64,000 nt of DNA, taken from assembly GCA_960531495.1 (NCBI GenBank), contig OY482852.1:25897931-25961930 (forward strand), read 5' to 3'. Positions within the stretch are counted from its first letter, which is position 1, and every line of letters starts with the position of its first letter. Below, piece by piece: positions 35,028-47,262 of the stretch. This DNA is from Zeus faber. Lineage: Eukaryota > Chordata > Actinopteri > Zeiformes > Zeidae. The notes under the pieces were generated by a model. The model was given only the letters and a program-made list of their open reading frames with translations, was not told the DNA's origin and searched no databases. The position numbers and the translations under genes are program-made.

Positions 35028-37500
35028 ATATTTCACTGTGTCAAATGCTTAAGACAAATCAATGAACAGAGCAATAGAACACTCCTTATCCAGAGAACAG
35101 ATTATATAATTTAATACCTAACATGCTGCAGTAAAAGTGCTTTGTCAAACCGATGAGGACTTAAAATGCAATGCTCAGATAGTTCACACATTTGAATATT
35201 TATGAGCCTTTTTTACAAGATTTAGGCTAAACATGACATTTTAGAGATTGGCGGTAGTTATTTGGATCGCTGGTGTCATCGCCTTTATGCAGAGGCAGTA
35301 CATGTGCTGCTTCCCACACTTTAGGAATATTTAATTTCAAAGTTAAATTTAAAATGTGTTAAAGGAGAAGCTATAATAGGTACAGCCAAAAGTAACAGTC
35401 TTGCATTCAAAAGGGCTGCTCCAATAGCCTTTTCTGGGTCAAATGAGGGTCAAGGGTTCATACCTCCGTAACAGTAGGGCAGGGTATTGTTGATACCAGT
35501 ACCAATACCAGTACCAGTACCCTTAAAGTGATACAGATAGCAAGAGTATTTCAATCGATACCTTTTTTTCTCATACCCATGTGATAAATTCCCCCACTCC
35601 CCCCATCCAAAAGTTTTTTACACAAATACACTTTGAAAGTGTTCAAATTATTGAAATATTAATCAAATATACGCAGCTCCGCTGTTTACTTGTATTTGTT
35701 TACAGGCCAGTCTTGTTTGTTCCAATAATAATAATAATAATAATAATAAAATAACCAGAATAATCCTATGTCAATATTAATAATTGAATAATTGACGGAG
35801 GATAACTTTGGTTTCAAACCGGACGCAACGGGCAAGCCAAAGGACATATCTGTGTCGTTTTTAATCCTCATTCGGTGATTCGTTTCTCTGTGGCGCTGCA
35901 CGAATAGAACTACAACTCCCAGTAGCTCTATGGTGACGCACATTATATACGATGGAATCATGACGTAATTTTAATGACCAACACAGCTGAATGGCTGCTT
36001 CAATCCGTGACCGTTTGCCCAACTCCAACTGTTTTTATTGGCGCATTGCTCTTTGAATTATTTGCCAAGTTGAATTCTTGAGGAGGCTGACCATTAAATT
36101 AGCTGAATAGAACGGCGGGTTCATGGTCCAGTGCAAGCTATGGAATAGAATTTGGATCAGCACGTGGATCTGCAACGTCAGTCTGATATCCGATGAGTGA
36201 ATGACGTCAGTATCGACACCCGATATCGATATTGGATCAGATCGGTCCTGTCTCTAAATAGCACTTAACCTTGTGATATCACAGAAATAAATCATGAAGT
36301 AAAGCCTACTCAGAAAAATGTTTAAAGTCTCTATTTACAATAATATGTGGTGGAATCGTTTTTTGTCCGGAATCTCTATTGCAGAAAACTGGACAATGAT
36401 CACTCAAGGCTATGGCAAACACACCACTGGCGGAGAATTTATGTGGTTTGTTCGTTAGGATTATATCTATCAAGGTAGACTTTGCTGGATTTCTGGTGTC
36501 TGGTTGAGTAGGTAAAGAAATGAGCTGAGTTAAATTTAATTCAATCCAATGATTTTTTTAAACCCTCAGAGGTAGAAGATGACCAGTTAAGGTCACCCAT
36601 GAACAAAACTTCAGAAGCCTCATACACAGATATAGAATTCACCAATTTAATCAAAGCCACTTTGATTAACTAAGCAGGCAGTGGGGGGAAGGCTCAGATT
36701 ACGACCACATTATTATAAAAGATTTTGAGAGACATTTAATAATAGCAAGCACTCGGGAAGGCGCTCCATCTCTGCATGACCTAGGTACCAGGTACGACCG
36801 AGCCAGCGGGGAAGATGTCAGTAGGGGTGACGTCGGCCAATCGAGATGGGAGACAGCGGAGGATCCCAGGTGCACGGGTGATGGAAGCGACTCCAAAGCT
36901 TGGAAGTTATTCTCCAACTGAAGAGAATCGGGCAGAGACATATGAGGGAAACGCTTACCCCGCTGATGTTTGCCCTTGATCAAGGTCCATGGGTCTGGGG
37001 TGGAACAAGCTCAGGTTTTAGGTTTGGCTCCAAGTCCGAGAGACAGTTTTTCACACAAAACTGGCAGGGCAACAGGTAGAATCTGCTTGCCTCCCTTGGA
37101 AAGGAGGCCGGTCCATGGGAGGGTAGGATCAGAAGCAGACTCTCAGCAATCCTCCCGGATACTTGACGCACCAAAGACCGATATGTGTTTGGCCTGGGTG
37201 GTGGCATCAGTTGTAAAACCTAAAACAAGTTTTTTTTTTTCCTGAGTTCCTCCTGTAAGGGGCAGATGTCCTATTTTAGCCGTGACTATGAGAATAAAGC
37301 TGTGAGATTGAAAGCTAGCAAGTCCCACACAAAGGCATCTGATTTCCGCCTCTACTCAAAGCGTCGCTGTCTGGCTGCCGGACTCCCCCTGCTCTCTGGT
37401 GGCCACTGCTCATTCTTCCCTCGCAGGACAGGTCGGAGCTCGGCGGCCTGCTAGCATGCAGCTAATGCTTATATAACCAAACCCAGCACAGGTTTTTGGC
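35028..37500 (-). mobile_element. Non-LTR retrotransposon remnant (endonuclease and RT pieces)
   Basis: Minus strand, 5' to 3': an ORF1-like or leader region (37490-36700, frames VKNCLSDLEP and SLPDSLQLENNFQALE); the endonuclease C-terminus at about 36510-36360 (KSTLIDIILTNKPHKFSASG and VFAIALSDHCPV, the SDH motif being diagnostic); then the start of reverse transcriptase at 35350-35030 (NIPKVWEAAHVLPLHKGDD and LFIDLS*AFDTV with an in-frame stop). About 780 bases at 35470-36250 between EN and RT look foreign and contain GATACCAGTACC repeats. It is clearly dead. Confidence 0.75.
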
Positions 37501-37520
37501 AACAGAAACAGTGCTTTAAA
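36560..37520 (-). other. Leader/ORF1-like part of the LINE remnant
   Basis: GC-richer than its surroundings. Two adjoining minus-strand frames (36699-36983 and 36980-37207) overlap by a few bases, as a frameshifted ORF1 would. I cannot identify an RNA-binding motif, so this rests on position upstream of the endonuclease. Confidence 0.4.
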
Positions 37521-37710
37521 ATAATAAACGGGTAACGGCTAATAACACGTGGAACAAAACCCAGGTCCTACTCACTCAACATGAAAACCTGTGAAGATGT
37601 TTCTCTTAACGTATCTCTTCACGTATCTACAGAGTAAAACACATGGAATTTTCTTCTTCAGATTTGAGTGGGTGTGTTGCTCAGGGAGTGTGTGTGGCTG
37701 GGGGGCTCAC

Positions 37711-37836
37711 CCCAATCTCCTGACCAACTTGGCAAACTCCAGCATACAGGTGTTGACTGGCAGTCTGAGCTGGCCCTCTGCCATGGCCAGCTGGCAGTCT
37801 TCAAATGAATAGTCTGTGATGGGCACTCCCAGGGCT
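37711..37836 (-). CDS. lpcat1: lpcat1 exon after the acyltransferase core
   Basis: 126 nt, acceptor TTTTCCAG, donor GTGAGC. It encodes ALGVPITDYSFEDCQLAMAE and GQLRLPVNTCMLEFAKLVRR then LG, nearly identical to human LGVSVTDYTFEDCQLALAEG. Immediately before the acceptor, in transcript sense, lies a (GU)n tract of about 120 nt followed by UUUUCCAG. Confidence 0.96.
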
Positions 37837-37843
37837 CTGGAAA

Positions 37844-37884
37844 ACACACACACACACACACACACAGACACAGACACACACACA

Positions 37885-37965
<81 letters not shown>
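37844..37965. repeat. (CA)n microsatellite abutting an lpcat1 acceptor
   Basis: About 122 bases with three CAGA interruptions near the exon end. It reads (GU)n in the transcript and stops 7 nt before the exon. Confidence 0.96.
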
Positions 37966-37967
<2 letters not shown>

Positions 37968-38291
37968 TCAAGTACTTTTTCAAGGACGCAAAACAAATTA
38001 TATTACAATAAATGTTTGATATGATCTTTATTAAATATAATATAATCTTGATCTTATTTGTATTATTATATTACTATATCTATTATAGCTATATTACATT
38101 ATTAATTATATATATAGTCATTACTTTTTTTTACAAGTATGGCAAGTGTTCCAACCACGCCGGATTAAATGTATTTCCCTGGCGTCATCTATGTTGCAAA
38201 AGCAATTCTGTAAAATGTTTAGAAGATAAAGTTTTGAATAAGAAAACCAGGGGGAATATCACAGGTTTTCAATTATCGTTATTATTTTCCA

Positions 38292-38480
38292 ATGACCTTT
38301 CAAGCAGTTCAGCACAAAGGGGGCTATTTTGAAGGTACTCCAGTCCTTACATTTCTGAGGATGAAACTCAGGCACTCCAAGCACCTGGTGAGAACCCTGT
38401 CTACACAGCCATGGCAATATGAAGTTCAGCATTTCAAGTTGATGAGGGAAAGAGATCTTGGCAGGACTTTCCCTTTTGAG
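38292..38480 (+). repeat. Dispersed repeat R2, copy 2
   Basis: It aligns with 21640-21480 (opposite strand), keeping the reading QHKxGYFxGxPxLxFLRM through LVRT. It lies in an lpcat1 intron. Confidence 0.6.
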
Positions 38481-39636
38481 AGTTAAAGAGTCATATGGCA
38501 ATATGTTTATCTAACAATATGTCTAAATCAAAAAAAACATTACGTGATTTCAAGTTTGGTAGTCAAAAATCAGAACATTATAAGAATCGAGAAAAAAATA
38601 TTCATTGAATTGGCAAATCCCACCCTGGAACACTGTGAGATAACGTGTCACCGGGAAATAATTTTGTCCAAGGGAGACCTGCCTGTTCTACAGCCTGAGC
38701 AGGTGAAAGGGCGAAAAGGAGCCGTCGACATCAATGTCTTGGGAAAATCTCTTTTGTATTATTCACATATGCTCCTCGTGTGTTTGCCTTTTCCGTCTGT
38801 AATATTTCACCGAATTGCTTTATAGTTTCAAACTGTTTGAGAAATGCTTTAAAAGATGTCAGAACCACCAGAGAACATGCCCCAGAAGGTTGTCAGAATA
38901 CTCATTCGCGGCACGAGGAGGTGCAGAGCAATTCTGTGGCACTTACTTCCAGAGTGAATGGGCAGAAACATAAAAAGGACATGAATGCGACGGCCTTTAT
39001 TGTATTCTGTAAACTAATTAACTCTTATGGACGTGGTGCAGTACCGGGGAACTGCGGCTAATGTCCCAGTCGCCTTGTCCCTCGCACTTATGGTCCGTCG
39101 ATGAAATATGAATTTGAATCCAGATTTTTTTTCCTCTAGAGCGGTTCCCTCACAGGAACTCTAAAAAGCTCATGGGACAAAAGTCCTGGCTGGTTGAAAT
39201 TGCGTTTCGGAGGAGGAAACTAAGCCCAGAGAAAAGACCCTGTCCCCTTGAATGAAATTGAAGGACTTTCCATTTTCAAGGACTTCACATAGATAAAATG
39301 TAATCAATTTCCTATGTGGTCCTTAATAATTAAAATATAAAAGAATCTTAGTCTGTCTATTATTTATTTATTTATATACATCTCATTGACATCTACTATT
39401 ATAGTGTATAATTTATGTGTTCAATATTTCATAAGCGAAATAATAACAAGACAGTGCCTTTAGGAAGGCGCCAATTGGGTAGAGGACAACTGCGGGTACT
39501 TTGACTGAAATCTCACTGGGAGACTAAGGGATAATGGGAGAAAAGGAGAAAAAAATTAAACAGCGGTCGTGCCTGGGAGGCGGGAAATGTCCCCGGTCCC
39601 TTGGTCCACACCGAAATGAGCTAAAAACAAACTCAC

Positions 39637-39719
39637 TTGGCCATGAGCCGTCTGACATTGTTGGCAAATAGCGTTGGGTTCTTCTTCTCTTCCTCCGAGG
39701 GGCTGTAGATCGGAAGATA
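39637..39719 (-). CDS. lpcat1: lpcat1 exon
   Basis: 83 nt, acceptor TCCTGACAG, donor GTGAGT. It encodes YLPIYSPSEEEKKNPTLFAN and NVRRLMA, matching human FLPVYSPSEEEKRNPALYAS. It ends two bases into a Lys codon completed by the next exon. Confidence 0.95.
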
Positions 39720-39807
39720 CTGTCAGGAGAAAGAGAAGAAAGAGGAGAGGAGAGTAGGTGTGCTTGTTTAGGTGACTTACAATTGTTAATTCTGCAATTG
39801 TTGATTA

Positions 39808-41279
39808 CACTACTCACAAAAAGTTAGGGATATTTGGCTTTTGGGTGAATTTATGGAAAATGTAAAAAGTTCACGCTACAGTGATATTATATCACGAAAG
39901 TAGGGTATTTAAGTAGAAGCATGCAATGGTGATTTCCTCATCTCAAACAATTTATTGAAACAAAAGCCAACAACAGTGGTGGGTTTACCACAACAAAAAA
40001 TATCAATGTCTCAATAACTTGTCATGTGCCCTTGAGCATCAATTACAGCTTGACAACGACGTCTCATGCTGTTCACAAGTCGACTTATTGTCTGCTGAGG
40101 CATGGCCCCCCACTCTTCTTGAAGGGCGGCCCTCAGGTCATTGAGGTTCTGGGGTACAGAGTTACGAGCCTCTACACGGCGACTCAGCTGATCCCATAGG
40201 TTTTCCACTCCATTTGAGGTGCCCCAGTCTCCAGCCGCCGTTCCCTAATGATGCGACCTCCATGAGCTGGAGCATTGACGTCCATGAAGATGAAATGAGG
40301 CCTGTGTTGTTCATGCAGGGGCACAATGACTGGATTAATGATGTTATTCAGGTAGTATGGCCTTGTCACTGTACCATTTACAAAGTGTAGGGCAGTTCTG
40401 TATTGACTAGACACACCTGTCCACACTGTAACACCACCACCACCACCAAAGGCTCGTCTGGTGACAACAGTAGCTGATGCATAGCGCTCTCCTTGACGTC
40501 TCCAAAATCGTTGGCGGCCATCATTACTGCTCAACGTGAATCGACTTTCATCAGAGAACAGCACAGAGGCCACTGGTCCCTCGTCCAGCGTAAATGCTTC
40601 CTGGCCCGTGCAAGACGATGATGCCTGTGCCTGGTGGTGTGGTCAGGTACCCTTGCAGGTCGTCTGGCACACAGACCACGCTGATGTCAACGGTTTTGAA
40701 TGGTCTGACGTGACACTCTGGTGCCTATCAACTCCCTTAAATGTGCCTGGAGTTGAGTGGCATGCATCACCTGGTTCCGCAGGGCACTGTTCACAATGAA
40801 GCGCTCATCAGTGTGGGATGTGGCCAAAGGACGTCCACTTTTATGCCTTTCTGTGACTCTTCCAGTCTCTGTATCTCTGTTGCAACCTGCTGATGACACT
40901 CTGTGACACTCTAAGCTCAGTGGCCACTTCCCTCTGAGAACATCCTGTTTGAAGCCTCACAATGGCGAGGTACTGTTGATCAATTGTTAGGTGTCGTCTT
41001 GGTCTCATGATGTCAAAATGTGAACAGCATGATGAAGAGGACTGTTTAAATACCAATGCTAATTGAACCAGGAAACCTGTTGTGAGTTTTGCCGTTCAGC
41101 TCCTTGTTAGAGAACAGCAAGTTGTGCAAAAAGTACTGAAACATTGAACAGTTGGACATGTGCATTCAAAAGTTTAGAGAAGGTCAAATTAAGTTCATCT
41201 GTAAAGGTTAGAGTGCATTTTAGGTTCATCCTGAAATTTCACCCAAAAGCCGAATATCCGTAACTTTTTATGAGTAGTG
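39808..41279 (-). mobile_element. Tc1-like DNA transposon, copy 2 (full length, inactivated)
   Basis: The termini are CACTACTCACAAAAAGTTAG and its near complement ending GAGTAGTG; 1472 bp; preceded by TA. The minus strand carries the whole transposase in broken frames: a helix-turn-helix (MRPRRHLTIDQQYLA, then REVATELRVSQSVISRLQQR), then the catalytic domain. It is located in an lpcat1 intron only 89 bp from an exon. Its closest relative here is copy 1 at 21771-23012. Confidence 0.93.
40011..41056 (-). pseudogene. Tc1-like transposase, frameshifted and catalytically dead
   Basis: Four overlapping frame pieces run N to C: 41056-40841, 40899-40687, 40573-40184 and 40208-40011. The second catalytic Asp is changed (MDVNAPAH against MDDNAPAH in copy 1). 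A deletion of about 31 bp after GAPQMEW removes the SPDLNPTE segment holding the catalytic Glu. The DNA-binding half missing from copy 1 is present here. Confidence 0.9.
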
Positions 41280-41589
41280 CATATAGAAATTGTTGGAAGG
41301 AAAAAGGTTAAAGAAGTCACTTCATTATTTAAATAAAATTGTATACATTTGTATTATACAGGGTTCATTCTGCAGTACAAAATTCAATTCGAGGACTTTT
41401 TTTTTTAAGGCGGCCTATTATGCAAAACTCACTTTTTCAGTGCTTGTGCATATACATTTGGGTCTCTGTGGGGCCTACTAACCCAAACTGTGATAAAAGA
41501 CAACCCATTCAGTTTTTGTGAGCTGTTGCTTTCAGAAAAGCGACAAACCATTACTGAACAAACCAGCCTCAAACCATTACTGAACAATT

Positions 41590-42366
41590 TTTTCAGTGTG
41601 GCAGGATGCATTATACTGTTGAAAGAAGCCACTGCCATCAGGGAATACCGTTGGCATGAAGGGGTGTACCTGGTCTGCCACAATGTTTAGGTCGGTGGTA
41701 CGTGTCAAAGTAACATCCACATGAATGCCAGGACCAAGGTTTCCCAGCAGAACATTGCCCAGAGCATCACTGTCTCCGCCCGCTTACCTTCTCTCTATAG
41801 TGCATCCTGGCGCCAGGTAAACAACGCACATGCACCCAGCCATCCACACTGTATAAAAGGATACCCGATTCATCAGACCAGGCCACCTTCTTCTACTGCT
41901 CCATGGTCCAGTTCTGATGCTCAAGTGCCCATTGTAAGTGCTTTTGGCAGTTGACAGGGGTCAGCATGGCCACTCTGACCGGTCTGCAGCTACGCAGCCC
42001 CATACACAACAAGCTGTGATGCACTGTGTGTTCTGACACCTTTCTATCATAGCCAGCATGAACTTTTTCAGCAATTCGTGCCACAGTTGCTTTTCTGTGG
42101 GAGCAGACCAGACAGGCTAGTCTTCGCTCGCCACACGCATCAATGAGCCCATGGCCCTGTTTCACCGATTGTCCTTTCTTGGTCCACTTTTGGTAGGTAA
42201 CTATCTGCATACCGGGAAACATGCTCTGACCCAGTCGTCTAACCATCACAATTTGGCCCTTGTCAAAGTCGCTCAGAAGGTCGCTTGCCCATTTGCCATT
42301 GGAACAAAATGATCAATGTTATTTACTTTACCTGCCAGTGGTTTTAATGTTGTGGCTGATTGGTGT
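41590..42366 (-). mobile_element. Tc1-like element, family T2 copy 2 (5' side of transposase)
   Basis: The right end AATGTTGTGGCTGATTGGTG matches that at 35027. The minus strand from 42249 reads VRRLGQSMFPGMQIVTYQKW and later KVSEHTVHHSLLCMGLRSCR, a Tc3/Tc1 second helix-turn-helix, then WTMEQ*KKVAWSDESG with an in-frame stop just before the first catalytic Asp. The left end is not clear. Confidence 0.8.
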
Positions 42367-42445
42367 ATAGCTATAATTATTGTTATGCAAATTATGTCAT
42401 AATAACAATTACAAATACATTTCCCAAGGGCCCGTTTGCACTCAC

Positions 42446-42500
42446 CTCTATCTCAAACTCATTGTGGAGCTGACAAAGCGTCAGCCACAAGATTTCAAAC
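42446..42500 (-). CDS. lpcat1: lpcat1 exon
   Basis: 55 nt, acceptor CATTGCAG, donor GTGAGT. It encodes FEILWLTLCQLHNEFEIE, matching human LEILWLTLCQFHNQVEIE. One leading base completes the Ala codon from the preceding exon. Confidence 0.95.
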
Positions 42501-43169
42501 CTGCAATGAGACAAAAGAGGGACAAAGACGTCTGATATGAGCCGGTTTAGCAAAACTCAACAAAAGCGTTCCAAACAAACAGAGGGCAGCCAAAAATACC
42601 ACGCCAAAATACCGCGAGAAGCCGAATCCACCACGGGCACTTGGTGCGAGTCAACCAGGCGGAGGCTGAAGCAATCGGGGGCCCGTTGTGACTCATCTGT
42701 TCCCGCTGCCTTCGAGTTCTTCTTGTGCCGGCCTTGTTTTACACCACAGGGGTTTGTTTCCCCTTACACCAGATGTTACGACTTTTTGCGCGGACACAAC
42801 AGAAACAAGCTTCACCCCAAATTTAGAAGATGGAACAATGCGAGTGACAAAATGTCGAAAAATCTCTTTGCGAAAGTGGCGCCAAACTCATTTTAGGAGG
42901 CAGGCCGGGAATGGTCAAATAAATGTCGGATGCTTTTTGGGGTTAATAATGTTGGAATCGAGCATATGAAATAGTTTTTTTCTACCTGCTCTCATGTCTC
43001 TGGTATAACTACAAAATATGAAATTTTACCAATTTTACAAATATTGACTGCAATATCTTAAGAGACCCGTGTTTAAGGCATAGAAATCGTATAATATGAA
43101 ACATATTAATCAAACTATAAATCTATGATGGGCAAGCACCAAAAATATTTAGCCAAAAACAGCAAAAAA

Positions 43170-43710
43170 AAATTACTAGTCAATTAATTAAGTACTACTC
43201 CTTATTCCTTAGTGACTATACTTTTTTTCTGTTGTTACGAGTAACATTTTAAATCAAACTATCAACAAGCTGTCTTGACTAGCAATTTCTCATGACAGGT
43301 AAAAAAATACATTGTTACTTGTAAAACCATTAGCAATTTTTGACTAGTAACAACAGGAAAGACAAATAAAAAAATCACAAATTAATAAGTACAAGTACTC
43401 AATTAATAGTGACAAGTAAAATTGAAATAGACACTAGTAATGATCGCAATAGATACTAGTCAGAGGCAAATATCTAATATCTGAACCACGGAGCCCCATA
43501 GGATTCAATGACAAAATTGTTGAAACTGTTACCAGAAACATCACAATAGTTACTAGTAACAACTGGAATAGTTACTAGTAATCTAATCTAATAAATAAGT
43601 ACTTGTACCCAATACATTTTGACTAGTAAAATTAAAATAGTTACTAGTAATTGTTGGAATAGCAACTAGTAACTAAAATATAAGTACAAGTAACTGTTAA
43701 AAAGTGACTG
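43170..43710. repeat. Degenerate minisatellite with ACTAGT core
   Basis: The words TTACTAGTAAC, TGACTAGTAA and TACTAGTAATTG recur about a dozen times at irregular 25-60 base spacing, in both senses because ACTAGT is a palindrome. It lies in an lpcat1 intron. Confidence 0.7.
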
Positions 43711-44038
43711 GTTGCGCCATGGATTAGATGTTGCCATAGCAGTGTGTGAACAGCATGTTTCCCATTTTACAACACAAAACCACTACATCCTAAAAACATA
43801 TAAAAGATGTTCGTATCATTTTGAAGGATTTCTGGCTTGGCTTTAGGGAGGCAGAAAACGCATAACAGACAGTGATATCGTGTATTAAGACAAAACACAA
43901 CATTCATTTTTAAGGTCTTAAAGTAAGTAAGTTATGTGAATCAAAAAATTCTTTCCACCCAATATTGAAGGTCTTTTATAATTTAATGGAATATCTGGTG
44001 CGAACAACATTAACTTCAACATTTCACTTTATGAAATA

Positions 44039-44279
44039 CAGTGGTACCTCGACTCACGACTGTATTTCGTTCTATAAGAACGGTCGTATGTTAAAACAAT
44101 CGTATGTCGAAGCAATTTTTCCCCATATAAATTATGTAATCATGAAGGGTGACTGCTGACTGGCTGTCACCCACTGCACATTTCTATGGTTGTATCTTGG
44201 AGACAAATTTTCGCGACTATCACTACTCGTATCTTGGATTGGTCGTAAGTAGATGCAGTCGTAAGTCGAGGTACCACTG
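44039..44279. mobile_element. 241-bp MITE with TA target duplication
   Basis: Left end CAGTGGTACCTCGACTCACG, right end complementary to CAGTGGTACCTCGACTTACG, flanked on both sides by TA (44037-44038 and 44280-44281). Terminal repeats are about 23 bp. It has no coding capacity, and the TA duplication points to mobilisation by a Tc1/mariner/pogo-type transposase. Confidence 0.9.
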
Positions 44280-44428
44280 TATTAACAATGGCTACAGCCC
44301 ACTCCTAATTGGATCCTGTACGATTAAAATATTAAAATGGCGTCAACAACGACACTCAACTTCTAATTCAAACCACCTCACAGCTTGTGAAAAGTAAATA
44401 CACACTAAATATGAAATTCTATACTCAC

Positions 44429-44463
44429 GCTCCAGGGCCCTGCCAAGTCCATGTGATGGTGTC
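44429..44463 (-). CDS. lpcat1: lpcat1 35-nt micro-exon
   Basis: Acceptor GTGTACAG, donor GTGAGT. It encodes DTITWTWQGPG, identical to the human segment DTITWTWQGPG. It is very short but its phase is required by both neighbours. Confidence 0.95.
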
Positions 44464-45067
44464 CTGTACACAAAAAAAAAAAATACATCAAAATCAACAC
44501 ATTTATTCGAGGACAGTAGAATATGTAGCCCTTTGCAACACCAAAATAACTATGAAAGAATTTTAAATCTGTATCAAATCTTACTTTATGTGGGTCAACC
44601 TAACGTTAATTCCAAGTGCGGTTACAATCAGTTTTGTCCCTGAAACTACTCAAACTAACTGTTAGTGTGTCAGAAGTTAAGGGGTTATTCCAAAAAAAAT
44701 AAAAATAAAAAATCCTGGAAAAGCAGGACATTTTTGCCAATGTTAACATGTTCTTTTCATTTGGAAATTGATTTTAAATCCACGGTCTTGTGAAAGTGCG
44801 CCATTGATTTTGACAAAAAAAAGCATTCTTGATTCAAGGCCACAGCTTTTTCTCCCAGGAACCAGATTAGACAGACTGCTGCCACAACCTCCCGGTGGTA
44901 CCCTAATGCTTAAAGCGTCTATAAATAACAAGTTACCAAAGATTTCATTCTGCAGCGACATGTTGGATTTGGTGTCAAAAAAGGAACATGAATTACAAAT
45001 AAGAACTAACAGAACATTAGGTCTTTACATTCTTCTCTAGTTAGAGCCACAATTAATCAGTCTTTAC

Positions 45068-45126
45068 CATTTTATTAGGGTAGCGGATCACCACAGGCTG
45101 CACTGGTACGGCTGGAATGAATGCCC
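45068..45126 (-). CDS. lpcat1: lpcat1 exon, end of acyltransferase core
   Basis: 59 nt, acceptor ATTTCCTCCAG, donor GTAAAG. It encodes GAFIPAVPVQPVVIRYPNKM, matching human GAFIPGAPVQPVVLRYPNKL (motif IV region of the acyltransferase fold). Confidence 0.95.
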
Positions 45127-45175
45127 CTGGAGGAAATAAAAGCAGGTATTAGAGTACCTGTTAAAACCATTATTG

Positions 45176-45277
<102 letters not shown>

Positions 45278-46406
45278 CTCCTTAAACGTAACAAATGGCG
45301 TAATTTTTTTAAGCAGACTTTCTCTTCCGTATTTACAGAGTACGTTTTTTCTGAAAAGGACATTGTCGAACCCACGGTGCTGGTTTTGATCTGCTGGGGG
45401 GGAAGTTGCTTTTGTTTGCACAGAGTAACCGTCCTACAGGATCTTCTTGAGTCATTCGGCAACTAAATACACTTTTCCTCTTGAGAGAAAAGAAAGAAAA
45501 GAAAAAAAAGAAAAATAGGGATATTCTGCTGAGGTGGCAGCTCGTTTGTGATGCAGTTTCAATCTAAGTAAGATGTCGACTTCTTGAAACAAGGTCAAAT
45601 CAATCCCATCACTCTGGGGAAAAGAAAAAGATATATATATTCCCATGCGGGGAAGCCTAGAGTGAAGCGAATGTTTAAAACGCTCCAGTAGTTGAAGCAG
45701 GCCTGTTGCACACCCTACAACACGCTGACACAGGTACGTCACCTTACACAACTCTTTCCTCTTTACATACCATACGCACATTTACTGGTCATAAGCAGCT
45801 AATCCACAAGGGGGTGCCAGAATCACTAATTTGGTAGGAAAACGGATTGAGTAAGGTTCTTTAAAAATGCCTACCGAGGAGGAATGTATCATTTTGTATA
45901 TCCTCAATCTGCACCAAAAAATTTAAAAAAGAGACTATGGTGAGTAAATCATTTAAATATTACAAAAATGCTAAATAAAATAAATGTATTAAGTACGTTT
46001 GTTTACATTCATACAAAACAAATAACCTTCAGCCGACGGCCATGTATTGGAACTCATAAAATGTAATGTATGTTTTTGCGTGCATGATCGAAACACCATT
46101 GCCAGTTCAGTTGACTTAGTTCTTCTTGAGTAGTATTTGTATTTAGCTCCTCTATAGGAAATGCACCACAAGGTTGTGTAAGGTTTCAAAATTTGCTACC
46201 CGAGAATTGTCCCTCGTGCTGTCTTGAGTAGGGTATGCAACAGGCCTTGAATTAAACCACGTTAGCAATTCAACGATTTATTTCCTTGCATTCAAGAAGA
46301 AACGCATATAGCACAGGTCATGGTACAGGCGAACTGTTGTGTCAACTGTGGCCTGAAAAGGGAATTAAACCCAAATGAAGGAAGCAGGATGAGGAAACGT
46401 TCCTAC

Positions 46407-46467
46407 CTGGTTTGAATGTGATGAGGCAGGATCTATTGGTGCACGTACCCTCTGGGAATATCATGAT
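46407..46467 (-). CDS. lpcat1: lpcat1 exon with EGT motif
   Basis: 61 nt, acceptor CTTCCTTCCAG, donor GTAGGA. It encodes IMIFPEGTCTNRSCLITFKP. PEGTCTNRS is the third acyltransferase motif that contacts the acyl-acceptor phosphate. Confidence 0.96.
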
Positions 46468-47074
46468 CTGGAAGGAAGCGAGAAGAGACAGTTCTCATGT
46501 TAATGTGCTGGGGCATACTTGATTCTTTTTTAGAATTGGTTGCCGAGTTGGGCACAGTGCACTGGCTTTTGCTGGGCAATATTGTCAAAAAGGTTGCCAG
46601 AATTTTAACCAGTCGATCTTACAGCAAGGTATACCACACAGGTTGACCAGGAGGCAACCGGGCTGCACAAAATAGTCCAAATCTGGTTGCCCGGGGGCAA
46701 CCGAGTAACCGTTGCTTGTGTACTCACAAATATGCGAGTACCCAAGTCTAAACCTGAGAACAGCGTGATGTGATTGCTTCAAGTTGCTGCTCAAAGCACA
46801 AACACACAGTTTTAGATTACACTTCACTGAAGATTTTAAACCTGCGATCTCACTATTATGACATATAAATATGTGCTACTCCATCTATGCTCTTTATAAT
46901 TGACCTCTGACTGAATCCATCCTCAATTACTCTATCAATGTCTTAATTCACTTGATATTTCAAGCTTTCATGTGATACTATATCATTTATATGTAATATT
47001 ATTATCATCATCATCATTGTTGTTTTCTGTGTGAGAATGTGATGTTTTCTATCCCTGGCCTCTTTCGGGTTTAC

Positions 47075-47187
47075 CTGAGGCCATTCCCCTCCAGAATGGG
47101 CTCTGCGCTTAATCTCCTCCACTGTCTTCCTCCTGGAGTCCTGGTCTGACCGTGACACAAACACCGGCCTGATGAACTTAATCAGCG
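47075..47187 (-). CDS. lpcat1: lpcat1 exon with IRPVFV motif
   Basis: 113 nt, acceptor CTGCCCTCCAG, donor GTAAAC. It encodes [20 protein letters not shown] and [17 protein letters not shown], nearly identical to human. The acceptor is preceded by a (CT)n tract of about 65 nt in the transcript. Confidence 0.96.
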
Positions 47188-47196
47188 CTGGAGGGC

Positions 47197-47262
47197 AGAG
47201 AGAGTGAGAGCGAGAGTGAGGGAGAGTGAGAGAGAGAGTGAGAGAGAGAGAGAGAGAGAGAG
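47197..47262. repeat. (GA)n tract next to an lpcat1 acceptor
   Basis: GA units with a few GTGA interruptions; on the transcript it is a long CU polypyrimidine tract ending 9 nt from the exon. Confidence 0.92.

Noticed and set aside
46500..46800. A repeat shared with 60375-60475 (GGCAACC words)
   Set aside because: Only short GGCAACC/GGTTGCC words are shared; no continuous alignment could be made by eye.
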